This document shows positions 23,207 to 31,608 of a stretch of 41,893 nucleotides of DNA, one piece after another. Each line of letters starts with the position of its first letter. Position 1 is the stretch's first letter. The stretch covers positions 1-41,893 of the forward strand of contig NZ_JASLIP010000079.1 of the NCBI RefSeq assembly GCF_030152825.1, given 5' to 3'. The notes under the pieces are model-generated. The model searched no databases and was not told the DNA's origin. It saw only the letters and a program-made list of their open reading frames with translations. The position numbers were made by a program, and so were the translations under genes. This DNA is from Corynebacterium sp. GTDB lineage: Bacteria > Actinomycetota > Actinomycetes > Mycobacteriales > Mycobacteriaceae.

Positions 23207-24337
23207 ATGAATCAACCCGCCCGCCGAGGCACCCTCGCCTCCATCGCCGCCGAGTTGGGCGTATCCCGAACCACCGTCTCCAACGCCTATAACCGGCCCG
23301 GGCAGCTCTCCGAGGAACTGCGCACCAAGATCCTGCAGACCGCGGAGAAGATGGGCTACCCGGGGCCCGACCCCATCGCGCGCTCCCTGCGCATCCAGCG
23401 GACGGGGGCCGTCGGCGTCCTCCTCACCGAGGAGCTGACCTACGCCTTCGACGACCAGGCCTCCGTCGAATTCATGTCCGGCGTCTCGCAGGCCTGCGGG
23501 GAGATGGGAGTGTCCATGCTGCTCATCCCCGCCGGGGTGCAGTCCGATGGGAAGGACGCCACCGCCCTGATCAACCAGGCCGCCGTCGACGGTTTCATCG
23601 TCTACTCCGTCGCCGACGAGGACCCCTACCTGGAGGCCGCCATCAGCCGGGGGCGTCCGGTCGTCATCTGCGACCAGCCCGCCGGCCGGGAGGGGGTGCG
23701 CTTCGTCGGTATCGACGACCGCGAGGCCATCAAACCGGTCGTCCGCCGTCTCGTCGACGCAGGTCACCGCAAGATCGGCATTCTGTGCATCCGGCTCGAT
23801 CGGGAGCCCAACAACGGGCCCGTCAGCCAGGAGCGGCTCGCCGGGGCGCGCATGAACGTGCAGCGTGATCGCGTGACCGGTGCGCTGGAGATCCTCGCCG
23901 AGGCGGGCATCGACACCGCCAGCGTGCCCCTCGTGGAGCGCCACATCAACGACGCCGAAACCACCGAGGATGCGGCCCGCGAACTGCTGAAAAATAACCC
24001 GGATCTCACCGCCGTGGTGTGCACGACCGACTCGATGGCGCTCGGTCTGCTGCGCTACGCCGAATCGGCGGGCATCGACGTGCCCGGCGAGCTCTCGGTG
24101 ACCGGTTTCGACGGCATCCCGCAGGCGGAGGCCGCAGGCGTGGTCACGGTGCGCCAACCCTCCCGCACCAAGGGGCGGCTGAGCGGTGAGCACCTCGCAG
24201 AGGAGATCCGGGAGCGCCGGAAGGCGGCGAAGAACCGGAAGTCCGCGCCGTCGCGGGCGCACTCGGAGACCCCGCCGGCGGTCTACCTGGAGACCACGGT
24301 GCTGGAGGGCACCTCCATCGCCCCACCCCGGGCTTAG
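23207..24337 (+). CDS. ipsA: LacI-family transcription regulator, IpsA-like
   Basis: A 376-residue regulator with an N-terminal helix-turn-helix (TLASIAAELGVSRTTVSNAYNRPG, residues 9-32) and a periplasmic-binding-protein-like effector domain (VGVLLTEEL, the DGFIVYSV and VTGFDGIP motifs). Position between the zinc ABC operon and otsB matches C. glutamicum cg2910, IpsA, reported as an inositol-responsive activator of myo-inositol phosphate synthase needed for inositol-derived lipids. The start at 23207 is supported by the leaderless promoter and by the HTH position; the frame is open to 23153. An insert-like basic segment (RRKAAKNRKS) near the C-terminus is notable. Function by orthology is likely but not proven by sequence alone. 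Confidence 0.82.
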   Translation: MNQPARRGTLASIAAELGVSRTTVSNAYNRPGQLSEELRTKILQTAEKMGYPGPDPIARSLRIQRTGAVGVLLTEELTYAFDDQASVEFMSGVSQACGEMGVSMLLIPAGVQSDGKDATALINQAAVDGFIVYSVADEDPYLEAAISRGRPVVICDQPAGREGVRFVGIDDREAIKPVVRRLVDAGHRKIGILCIRLDREPNNGPVSQERLAGARMNVQRDRVTGALEILAEAGIDTASVPLVERHINDAETTEDAARELLKNNPDLTAVVCTTDSMALGLLRYAESAGIDVPGELSVTGFDGIPQAEAAGVVTVRQPSRTKGRLSGEHLAEEIRERRKAAKNRKSAPSRAHSETPPAVYLETTVLEGTSIAPPRA

Positions 24338-24388
24338 GACGCCCGTGGACCAAAAAAACCAGCTCCGCGGGCAACTGCGCCGCGGGCA

Positions 24389-25318
24389 CTACCTACGCAG
24401 CGCTGCGAGCCGCTGGAGCGCGTCCCGAACGTCGAAGGGGCTGCCCAGGCTACGGGTCGCCGCGGTGGTGTCCGCGAGTCGGCCGCCCACGTGGACGCCG
24501 ACGTCTGGTCGTGGCTGGGTGAGGGTGGAAAGGACGGTTTCGTCGGTGACGTCGTCGCCCAGGAAGAAGACCACGTGCTCCGGCAGCCGGGGGCGTAGGC
24601 CCGCAACGTAGCTGCCCTTGGTTGCGGTGGCCACGCTGAGTTCCAGGATGTCGCGGCCCCAGGTGACCTGCACCGGAACCGCCGGGTTGCTGCAGGTAGC
24701 AGCGAACTCCGCCAAGCGCTGATTCGCCTGCTCCGCGGCCTCGCGGCTGGCGGCCTGCCGGGTGTGCAGCCCCACCGAGTATGGCTTGTACTCCACCCAC
24801 ATGCCGGGGTCCTCGGCCGCGATCTGCTCGGCGTGCTCGCCCAGCTTCTGCAACACCTGCGCCCGAGCCGAGGGGGAGGGGCTCACGATTCCGTCTGCGG
24901 CGCTGCCGGCGGCGTCCTCGTCCACGGTGCCCGCGCTGCCCGAGAGCGAGTCCTCCGCGCCATGGGAACCGACCAGGCGGATGTCATCCGGGCCTGGATT
25001 CTCGAGCACCGGCAGGCCGGTGACCGCGGAGAGCTCGCGCAGCTGGCGGCCGGAGATGATGAGTACCGTCACCCCCGGGAGTCCGGCGAGCTCACGCAGC
25101 GCCTCCAGCGCGCCGGGGACCGCGCGCACGTCGGTGGGGGAGTCTGAGAACTCCGCCAGCGTGCCGTCGAAGTCCACCGCGAGCAGCAGCTTCTCCGACG
25201 CCGCGAGGTAGGAGAGGTCCTGCGCGCCCAGCGTTTCGGGGCCCAGAGTGTCAGGACTCAGAGCATTAGGATCCAGCTTTTTGGGATCCTGCGGGTTCGG
25301 GGGCAGGCTAGCGGGCAT
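24389..25318 (-). CDS. otsB: Trehalose-6-phosphate phosphatase OtsB
   Basis: A 309-residue HAD phosphatase that dephosphorylates trehalose-6-phosphate. Motif I is DFDGT (nucleophile and acid/base Asp), motif II is VLIISGR, and the late motif is LGDDVTDET. The first 35 residues are a low-complexity lead with repeated Asp-Pro/Leu-Gly units (DPKKLDPNALSPDTLGPETL) not needed for the fold. AAGGAG stands 8 bases before the ATG. It is the third gene of the otsA operon, 63 bases after the small lipoprotein gene, and it converges on ipsA. Confidence 0.93.
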   Translation of the reverse strand: MPASLPPNPQDPKKLDPNALSPDTLGPETLGAQDLSYLAASEKLLLAVDFDGTLAEFSDSPTDVRAVPGALEALRELAGLPGVTVLIISGRQLRELSAVTGLPVLENPGPDDIRLVGSHGAEDSLSGSAGTVDEDAAGSAADGIVSPSPSARAQVLQKLGEHAEQIAAEDPGMWVEYKPYSVGLHTRQAASREAAEQANQRLAEFAATCSNPAVPVQVTWGRDILELSVATATKGSYVAGLRPRLPEHVVFFLGDDVTDETVLSTLTQPRPDVGVHVGGRLADTTAATRSLGSPFDVRDALQRLAALRR

Positions 25319-25381
25319 TGGCGAGCTCCTTAAAGTGTTCTCTTCGCGGGGCCCGTGGCAGCCCCTGGGGACGGGTACTGC

Positions 25382-25894
25382 CTAGGCGCGGGAGACCATG
25401 CTCAGCGCCTTCGGGGTCTCCCACTCCGGGGCGTCCGGGTGGAATTGCTGCAGCCGCAGCGAGCGCCCACCGTCGCGGGTATAGGTCAGCGTCTGGTTCT
25501 CTAGGACGTCGCGAAGGCGCTCAGCGTTGCGCTCATCGCTCGGCGCGCACTGGGCCTCGCCGCCGATCTCCTCGACGCTCAGCTGACCGACCTCAAGCTG
25601 GGATTCCTGCTCTCGCCACTGCACGTCGGCCGTGAGATTCAGGCAGCCGCTCGCCCCGGTCAGGGAGTCCTCGCCGATGACCAGAAACACGCGGCCCTCC
25701 TGGGTCTCCGGCAGATCCGCCGGAGTCTCCGGGTCCTGGTAGATGCGGGTGACCTGCCACTGCGTCCAACCCACCGGGGATTCGGACTCGCCGCAGGCAC
25801 TGAGCCCCAGCAGGCCGGCGGCAGCGAGGATGGCGGCACCCGCCCGGGCCGCAGTTCGGCCCCGGTGAGTTCCGCGCAGGTTTCTGAGTTCCAT
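25382..25894 (-). CDS. META/HslJ-like lipoprotein inside the trehalose operon
   Basis: A 170-residue lipoprotein (lipobox LSACG) whose ATG overlaps the otsA stop by one base (TGATG), with AGGA upstream. The mature part has the layout of META/HslJ domains: a Trp-rich first strand (WTQWQVTRIY), RVFLVIGEDSLTGASGC with the conserved Gly-x-x-GC, a second Cys in EAQCAPSDERNAE, and a final SLRLQQF strand. The two Cys probably form a disulfide outside the membrane. Its position between otsA and otsB is shared with C. glutamicum as I recall. Why an exported lipoprotein is translationally coupled to a cytoplasmic synthase is unknown; the family assignment is tentative. Confidence 0.78.
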   Translation of the reverse strand: MELRNLRGTHRGRTAARAGAAILAAAGLLGLSACGESESPVGWTQWQVTRIYQDPETPADLPETQEGRVFLVIGEDSLTGASGCLNLTADVQWREQESQLEVGQLSVEEIGGEAQCAPSDERNAERLRDVLENQTLTYTRDGGRSLRLQQFHPDAPEWETPKALSMVSRA

Positions 25895-27456
25895 CAACGT
25901 TCCTCCCCACCCGGGGACGCCACGTCCGCGCGCAGTTCGGCCAGGAAGCTGTCCGCCCAGTGGTCGACGTCGAACTCGCGGACGTTCTCCCACATCTTCC
26001 GCATCCGCGCCCGGCGATCCGAAGGCTTGGACGTCGCCGCCGCGAGGATGATCTGCGAAAGCTGCGTCTTATCGTAAGGATTGCACATGAACGCGCTGGT
26101 TAGCTGAGTGGCCGCGCCCGTGAACTCCGAGAGCACAAGGGCGCCGGTGCCATCCGAGTGGCAGGCCACGTACTCCTTGGCCACCAGGTTCATCCCATCC
26201 TTCAGCGCGGTGACCAGCATGATGTCCGCCGCCAGGTACAGTGCCACCAGCTTCTTGAAGGACTGGTGGCTGTGCACATAGCTGACCACCGGCCGGCCCA
26301 TGGATCCGTGCTTGCCGTTGATCCGGGAGACGATGCGCTCCACGTCCTTGCGGGTGGCCTGGTAGTCCTCCAGCCGCTCCCGCGAGGGAGTGGCCACCTG
26401 CACCATGGAGATGTCCTTGGCCTTGAGCCCGTGCTTCTTCAGCTCACCGGAGTCCAGCAGCTCCTCAAGAGCCAGCAAGCGCTGCACGATGCCCTTCGTA
26501 TAATCCAGCCGGTCCACCCCGGCCATCAGTACCTTCGGCGAGCCCAGCTGTTGGCTCAGGTGCTGCGCCTTGGCCAGCGTCTCCGGCTGCTGGGCCTGTA
26601 GTTCGACGGCGGCGGAGTCCAGGGAGATCGGGAACACCCCGATGCGGGTGACGTGCTCTCGGGCCTGCTGAGCCTTCCCATCGACCTCGGCCTGCGCATC
26701 GGCTGCGGCAGCACTGGTCGCCGCGGGATTCGTGGTGCACCAGCCGATGACGGAGTTCTCCTCCGGAAGGCGGGCACCATTGACGAACTCGGCGTCCGTG
26801 GGGTCGTCGTAATGAACGTCGAAATCCAGTGCGCGGAGCGTATGCAGGAAGTTCCGGGCGCTGTCCTGGGTCTGGAAACCGATGAGGTCCGCGCCGAGCG
26901 TGCCGGCCAGCACCTCGCGGCGCCACGGGAGCTGGCGGAACAACTCCGGGGCGGGGAAGGGGATGTGGAGGAAGAAGCCGATCCTCAGGTCCGGGCGCGC
27001 CTCGCGGATCATGCCGGGCACCAGGTGCAGCTGATAATCCTGCACCCACACCGTCGCGCCGGGCGTGGCCTCCTTGATCGCCTTATCCGCAAAGCGGCGG
27101 TTGACGGCGTGGTAGCTCGCCCACCAGGAGCGCTTATAGCGCGGATGCACAATCAGGTCGTGGTACAGCGGCCACAGTCCCGCATTGGAGAAGCCCTCGT
27201 AGAACTCCTCGTAATCCGCCTCGGAGAGGTTCACCGGGATCAGGTCGATGCCGGTCTTCTTGCGCGGAGGCATCTCCTTGGCCTTGACCTTCTTGGTCGT
27301 CCCCGGCCAGCCGATCCACGCGCCGTTATTGTGCTGCAGTACTGGCTTGAGCGCCGTGACGAGCCCGCCCGGGGAGGCCACCCACTTATCGCCGATCCGG
27401 TCGACGGGCAGACGGTTGGCGATAACAAGAAAATCCGAACCACCGTCGGTGGCCAT
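25894..27456 (-). CDS. otsA: Trehalose-6-phosphate synthase OtsA
   Basis: A GT20 glycosyltransferase of 520 residues that makes trehalose-6-phosphate from a nucleotide-glucose and glucose-6-phosphate. Visible: NRLPVDR and WIGWPGT in the N-terminal domain, VWVQDYQLHLVPGMIRE, FFLHIPFPAPELFRQLPWR, VDRLDYTKGI, and the donor-binding DGMNLVAKEYVA. A short insertion (AATSAAAADAQAEVDGKAQQ) interrupts the region after WCTTNPA and is probably a surface loop. AGGAGG stands just before the ATG. In mycolata trehalose supports both stress tolerance and mycolate transport. First gene of otsA-lipoprotein-otsB. Confidence 0.96.
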   Translation of the reverse strand: MATDGGSDFLVIANRLPVDRIGDKWVASPGGLVTALKPVLQHNNGAWIGWPGTTKKVKAKEMPPRKKTGIDLIPVNLSEADYEEFYEGFSNAGLWPLYHDLIVHPRYKRSWWASYHAVNRRFADKAIKEATPGATVWVQDYQLHLVPGMIREARPDLRIGFFLHIPFPAPELFRQLPWRREVLAGTLGADLIGFQTQDSARNFLHTLRALDFDVHYDDPTDAEFVNGARLPEENSVIGWCTTNPAATSAAAADAQAEVDGKAQQAREHVTRIGVFPISLDSAAVELQAQQPETLAKAQHLSQQLGSPKVLMAGVDRLDYTKGIVQRLLALEELLDSGELKKHGLKAKDISMVQVATPSRERLEDYQATRKDVERIVSRINGKHGSMGRPVVSYVHSHQSFKKLVALYLAADIMLVTALKDGMNLVAKEYVACHSDGTGALVLSEFTGAATQLTSAFMCNPYDKTQLSQIILAAATSKPSDRRARMRKMWENVREFDVDHWADSFLAELRADVASPGGEER

Positions 27457-27510
27457 CGTGCCTCCTGAAGCGCTTCCTAAGTGCCGGTTATGGCACCAAG
27501 TGTACGCGGA

Positions 27511-27870
27511 CTACTGGGCCTTCTTCGTGGCCTTTTTCGTCGCCTTCTTAGCGGCCTTCTTGGTGCTCTTCTTCGCAGCCTTCTTGGTCGCCTTTTTCGC
27601 AGCCTTCTTGGTCGCCTTTTTCGCAGCCTTCTTCGTGGTCTTCCGGCTAGCCTTCTTCGTCGCGGCCTCGTTGGCCTCCAGCTCCTCGACGACCTTGCGG
27701 TGGATCAGGCCCTCCGGCTCGACGCCGAGCATGCTCATCAGGGTCACGCCGTCCAGGAAGTCCTCGGCATAGGTGGCAACGATCCGCTGGGCGGCGAGAG
27801 CGGTTTCCACCGGTACGGCGTGCAGAGACTCGGCGCTAGCTGGACGATTGTCTGTGACCTTTGGGGGCAC
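27511..27870 (-). CDS. Small protein with lysine/alanine/threonine repeat tail
   Basis: A protein of about 119 residues. The GTG at 27870 was chosen because AAAGAGG lies 6 bases upstream; the ATG two codons earlier touches that site. The first 68 residues are a helical, slightly acidic domain (VETALAAQRIVATYAEDFL, MSMLGVEPEGLIHRKVVEEL). The remaining 50 are almost only Lys, Ala and Thr in repeated AAKKATKK or AAKKSTKK units, like the tails of histone H1, HupB and AlgP-type DNA-binding proteins. A TAGAAT -10 (27953-27958, minus strand) would give a leader of about 80 bases. DNA or polyanion binding is likely from composition; the biological role is unknown. Confidence 0.82.
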   Translation of the reverse strand: MPPKVTDNRPASAESLHAVPVETALAAQRIVATYAEDFLDGVTLMSMLGVEPEGLIHRKVVEELEANEAATKKASRKTTKKAAKKATKKAAKKATKKAAKKSTKKAAKKATKKATKKAQ

Positions 27871-27952
27871 TGGCATCCTCTTTCACGAAAACTCTTGAAC
27901 TGGCGGTGGGCTTTGACGGTGAATCAAAAACTCGTTGCCTGGTAACGGGCCT

Positions 27953-27958
27953 ATTCTA
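27953..27958 (-). promoter_or_regulatory. -10 element TAGAAT upstream of the lysine-rich protein
   Basis: TAGAAT on the minus strand in the gap between the thrE stop and the lysine-rich gene. It indicates separate transcription from thrE. Confidence 0.4.
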
Positions 27959-27964
27959 CGCTAA

Positions 27965-29629
27965 TCAGTCCCGGCCGTGTTCGGAGCCCGCAGCTGGACC
28001 GCCGTCGCCGGTGAGGTCCTGCTGAGCCGGGGAGTCGGCCTGTTCCTGCTGCTGCGCCTGCTTCTCGCTCTCCCGGATCTTCGCGAGCTTGCGGCGTTGC
28101 CTCGTCCGCAGCAGGGAGTCGATGCTCCACAGGGACCGGGTGCCCTCCCGCTTGCGGCTCATCCGCGGCACCGAGCGGTCCATCGGGTGCTGGTCCAAGG
28201 GATGTGCCGCATGGTTGCCGTGCCGGCGGCGCGGACGGCGCTCGCGCACCGCGATGCGGGGGCGGCGCAGGCCGTACTCCCGGTGCAGGATGCGGGGGCG
28301 GCGCAGGCGGCGGGCCACCCACTCGCCGAAGACCACGCCGGCAGCCAGCGTCGTTGCCGTCGCCGCAGCCAACGCCAGGTTCGACATACCGATGACCAGC
28401 TTGTCCTGCAGGATCGAGGACATCCCCCGGTAGAGGGCCAGGCCGGGCAGGAACGGGGTAATGCCGGCAGCGGCGGTGATCTGCGGCGGCACCATGTACC
28501 GGCGGGAGAGCAGACCACCGGTCATGCCCACCAGAATCGCGGCGGCCGCAGCCGGCATCATCGTCGAGCTCTCGGCCAGCGCCTGGACGATGTTGTGCGC
28601 GATGGAGGCGACCAGTGCCGTGGCCGCGGCGACCACCGTCGCGCGCCGCTCGGTAAAACAGGCCAGGCAGAAGAAGACCGTCGCCGCCGCGCCCGAGAGC
28701 ACGCGCACCGTCGTCCCGCCGAGAACGCCCGAGGTGGTGGACACGTCCAGTGGAGTCATGTCGATGCCCACCATGTGAACGAACTGCAGAGCCGCGCCGA
28801 TGCCCGCGATGATCGCGCCCGTATTCAACACGGTCTCGAAGAAGCGAGCAGAGGCCGTGACCGGAGCCCCCGTCACCGCGTCCTGGAGCGCCTGGACCAG
28901 CGTCAATCCCGCGAGCTGCGCGACGATACAGGACGCCACCACCAGCGAGGGAGGGAAGTACCAGCCACGCTCCGTCGCGAATTGCGTGACCACCGCGGCG
29001 GGCAAGACCGCGATGAAGCCGCCCAGGAAGTTCTGGTAGAACTCCGGCAGCGACTTCGACGCCAACCACGCCGTCGAAAACATGATGAACAGGGTCGTGA
29101 TCGTCGCGACGAAAGCGACGGCATAGCCACCGCCCAGCAGCAGGGCAATGGAGAAAGCGAATCCACCCCAGGAGAGCAGAGCCCAGCGGGTGCGGAACGG
29201 CAGCGGGCTGCGCTCGATCTCGGCGAGAATCTGTTCCGCGGTATCCAGCGGGGTGGCGCCCGCGATGATGGAACGCACCAGCCGGTCGATCTCCGTGAGG
29301 CGGGAGAAATTCGTGCTCAGGGTCTTCACGACTCGGAAGGCGGACACGGGGCTGCGGGACTCGTCGTTGTGGGCGTACACGGTGATGGTGTTCAGCGTGA
29401 TGTCCACGTGCGTGTAGTGCAGGCCATACGCGGCGGCGATCGCCTTGATCTCCGCCTTCGCGTCCGAGTTGCCTGTGCCGGCGGCCAGCAGTTGATCCCC
29501 GATGCGTGCGGCAAGGTTCAGTACGCGGTGGATTTCCTCCGGGTCCGTGAGGTTCACCGGGGCCAGCGGCGTCGGCGGCGGCGCTAACCGAATCCCGTCG
29601 ATGGTCGCGCGATTGCCGGTAAAGAGCAT
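27965..29629 (-). CDS. thrE: Threonine/serine exporter ThrE
   Basis: A membrane exporter for Thr and Ser, first described in C. glutamicum. The soluble N-terminal half has LNLAARIGDQLLAAG, AAYGLHYTHVDITLNTITV and RLVRSIIAGATP, close to the C. glutamicum protein. About ten membrane segments follow, with LTLVQALQDAVTGAPVTASARFFET and GITPFLPGLALYRGM. From the ATG at 29629 the product is 554 residues. The extra length over the 489 or so residues of C. glutamicum is a basic, Arg/His- and Gln-rich cytoplasmic tail. An alternative GTG at 29671, 6 bases after TACGGT, would give a leaderless start with 14 more residues. The open frame runs on over the tRNA gene but that part is not coding. Confidence 0.9.
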   Translation of the reverse strand: MLFTGNRATIDGIRLAPPPTPLAPVNLTDPEEIHRVLNLAARIGDQLLAAGTGNSDAKAEIKAIAAAYGLHYTHVDITLNTITVYAHNDESRSPVSAFRVVKTLSTNFSRLTEIDRLVRSIIAGATPLDTAEQILAEIERSPLPFRTRWALLSWGGFAFSIALLLGGGYAVAFVATITTLFIMFSTAWLASKSLPEFYQNFLGGFIAVLPAAVVTQFATERGWYFPPSLVVASCIVAQLAGLTLVQALQDAVTGAPVTASARFFETVLNTGAIIAGIGAALQFVHMVGIDMTPLDVSTTSGVLGGTTVRVLSGAAATVFFCLACFTERRATVVAAATALVASIAHNIVQALAESSTMMPAAAAAILVGMTGGLLSRRYMVPPQITAAAGITPFLPGLALYRGMSSILQDKLVIGMSNLALAAATATTLAAGVVFGEWVARRLRRPRILHREYGLRRPRIAVRERRPRRRHGNHAAHPLDQHPMDRSVPRMSRKREGTRSLWSIDSLLRTRQRRKLAKIRESEKQAQQQEQADSPAQQDLTGDGGPAAGSEHGRD

Positions 29630-29792
29630 GTCGCTGGCGCGTCGGGCGAACCGAGCTAGATAATTTGCCACAACCACACCGTACACAAGGCCCCCTCCCG
29701 CACTGGAGGTGATGGTGGGTCTAAAATTCGTGGGCTCTCGTGGTGGGCTGCTACTCTTTAAGCGCTCATGCCTCGTATGGGGTGTTGGGTGT

Positions 29793-29865
29793 GCCGAAGT
29801 GGCGCAATTGGCAGCGCAACGCACTTGTAATGCGTAGGTTGCGAGTTCGAGTCTCGTCTTCGGCT
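29793..29865 (+). tRNA. tRNA-Thr (anticodon UGU)
   Basis: Full cloverleaf of 73 bases: acceptor GCCGAAG/CTTCGGC, D arm GCGC...GCGC, anticodon stem ACGCA/TGCGT with loop CTTGTAA (anticodon TGT, reading ACA), variable AGGTT, T arm GCGAG-TTCGAGT-CTCGT and discriminator T. CCA is not encoded. It is divergent from the Thr exporter gene. Confidence 0.96.
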
Positions 29866-29870
29866 CAGTG

Positions 29871-29902
29871 AAAGGCCCCGGGAAACTGGGGCCTTTTCTT
29901 TA
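29871..29902 (+). terminator. Rho-independent terminator of tRNA-Thr
   Basis: AAGGCCCC and GGGGCCTT form an 8-bp stem around GGGAAACT and are followed by TTCTTT, six bases after the tRNA 3' end. Confidence 0.9.
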
Positions 29903-30267
29903 TGCCTTGACTCTTGCTCCGGGGTGCGCCCGGGAGGCCGTGCGGGTGGAGAGTATGAATCGTGGCGATAGTCGGCGTATTCGGTGACGGAGCAAGAGGG
30001 GATTATCGGGAATAGTGACTTTTCAGACGAAATAAAAATTAACTCCAGATTCGTCCTCTATTAACCCGAAATATAACTGCGGTTGGATAAGGGTTTCTCT
30101 AATTAGGCCCAAATGGGGGGATATTTATATCTCCGCTGGCACGAGGCTGTTTTTGCGCTATTCTTCTGCTGTGTGTTCGCGTCGCGAAATGGCGTTAGAT
30201 ACTTTTCCGGCGCGGCCTTCTCTTCAGAAGTAATAATTCACCCCACGCGTAATGTGAAAGTCTTTTC
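29903..30267. other. AT-rich gene-free region before the phosphatase operon
   Basis: About 365 bases without a credible gene. The stretch 30001-30260 is clearly AT-richer than everything around it (for example aaataaaaattaac, ggatatttatatc). It has a perfect 11-bp inverted repeat CTCTTGCTCCG / CGGAGCAAGAG (29911-29921 and 29988-29998), enclosing CCGGG-GTGCG-CCCGG; a palindrome GATATTTATATC near 30119; a -10-like TAGATA at 30196-30201 about 66 bases before the ATG; and a small hairpin CTTCT-CTTC-AGAAG near 30218. Probably a complex regulated promoter; it could hide a structured RNA. Confidence 0.55.
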
Positions 30268-31608
30268 ATGCCTCAATTGACCGCAATTCGCCCGTCGCGC
30301 TCGAATAAGATGGCTGCCCGCGCGGCTGCAGCAGCCCTCGCCGCCACCCTCGCCGGCGGCATCGTCGCGAGCCCGGCAGCCAACACCGCGGCGCTCGCCG
30401 CCCCGGCCGGCCCCTCCCAGGCCGGCGCCGCACCGCGCGGCAACCTGCTGCCGGAAAGCTCCGCCACCGGATCTGTCCAACTTCCCGGCCTCTACGACCC
30501 CGTTCCCCACAACGGTGCCCCGCAGCCACAGGCCTTCCCGGCCTCCGAATACGGCTGGTACCTGTCGGACCTCAGCTCCCACCCTTATGGCAACTACGTC
30601 ACCCTCATCGACGGCTTCAATGACCTGCGGGCCAAACACCCGGACGTCATGAAGTCAAACCTTGACCAGGTCGCCGAGATCAACAACAACGCCCCCGCCG
30701 ACCGCATCGCTCAGGCTCAGGAGGATGCCGCGACCTCCAAGGAGGGCGTGCTCCGCATCTTCGCCGACGCCTTCGGCGAGGAGCTCGGCGAGCACTTCCG
30801 CCAGGCCCTGAAGGAGCACCGTCTTCCCAAGACCCAGATGCTCTTCGGCGGCGCCACCGCGCGCGCCGGGGGAGTGGCCTCCTCCACCTTCATCGAGAAG
30901 CAGTACTACAACTTCGACCGCCCATTCGTCGTCGCCCCGGAGCAAATCACAAAGCACAACCTGCCGGGCAAGGACTTCTACAGCACCTCGAAGGCCTTCC
31001 CCTCAGGGCACACGAACCAGTCCACCTGGACCACCACACTGCTGTCCTACATGCTCCCCGAGTTCGCCCCACAGCTGCTCGCCCGCGGTGCCGAGGGCGG
31101 CTACTCTCGCGTGGTTCTGGGCGTTCACTACCCACTGGATGTCATTGGTGGCCGCATGGTCGGTACCGCCGCGGCTGCGGACCGACTAAATGACCCCCGC
31201 ATGCGCGCCAACCTGGATGCCGCCGCCCAGGAGATCCGCGCCGAGCTCGAGTGGCGCTGCGGGGACACCCTTGCCAACTGCGCACAGAAGCAGGCCGAGG
31301 CGGGCAAGGGATACAACCCGGCCGCCGTGGATCGCTACACTGAGCTGATGAACTACGGCTTTACCCCGGTCTACTCCGAGTCTGCCCCGATGGTGGTCCC
31401 GCAGGCTGCGCCAGCCTTACTGCTGGGTAAGTACCCGAACCTCTCCTACGCGCAGCGCGCCGAGATCCTTCGCCAGACCGCCGGCCCTGCCGGCTATCCG
31501 CTGGATAAGCAGGGTGCTGAGGGCTCCTGGCAACGACTCAACCTGGCCAAGGCGCTTGCCACGAAGGTCACCGTTTCCGAGGACGGCTCCGTGGAGGTGG
31601 TTGGCTAA
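30268..31608 (+). CDS. Exported PAP2-superfamily (class A-like) acid phosphatase
   Basis: A 446-residue secreted phosphatase or lipid phosphatase. The N-terminus is basic, then Ala-rich and hydrophobic, with likely cleavage near ALAAP. The full PAP2 signature is present: K211-X6-RP (218-219), PSGH (245-248) and SR-X5-H-X3-D (280-291), the last His being the nucleophile. Two Cys in RCGDTLANCAQ could form a disulfide. A different possible start is the ATG at 30310. Its TAA overlaps the phoD ATG by one base, so the two exported phosphatases are translationally coupled. The substrate (phosphomonoesters or phospholipid head groups) is not known. Confidence 0.9.
   Translation: MPQLTAIRPSRSNKMAARAAAAALAATLAGGIVASPAANTAALAAPAGPSQAGAAPRGNLLPESSATGSVQLPGLYDPVPHNGAPQPQAFPASEYGWYLSDLSSHPYGNYVTLIDGFNDLRAKHPDVMKSNLDQVAEINNNAPADRIAQAQEDAATSKEGVLRIFADAFGEELGEHFRQALKEHRLPKTQMLFGGATARAGGVASSTFIEKQYYNFDRPFVVAPEQITKHNLPGKDFYSTSKAFPSGHTNQSTWTTTLLSYMLPEFAPQLLARGAEGGYSRVVLGVHYPLDVIGGRMVGTAAAADRLNDPRMRANLDAAAQEIRAELEWRCGDTLANCAQKQAEAGKGYNPAAVDRYTELMNYGFTPVYSESAPMVVPQAAPALLLGKYPNLSYAQRAEILRQTAGPAGYPLDKQGAEGSWQRLNLAKALATKVTVSEDGSVEVVG

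Noticed and set aside
27977..29587. A 536-residue open frame opposite thrE
   Set aside because: Antisense to a well-matched exporter; composition is that of a GC-driven shadow.
29630..29824. N-terminal extension of thrE across the tRNA-Thr gene
   Set aside because: The tRNA has a perfect cloverleaf and terminator, and the extra residues do not match known ThrE proteins.
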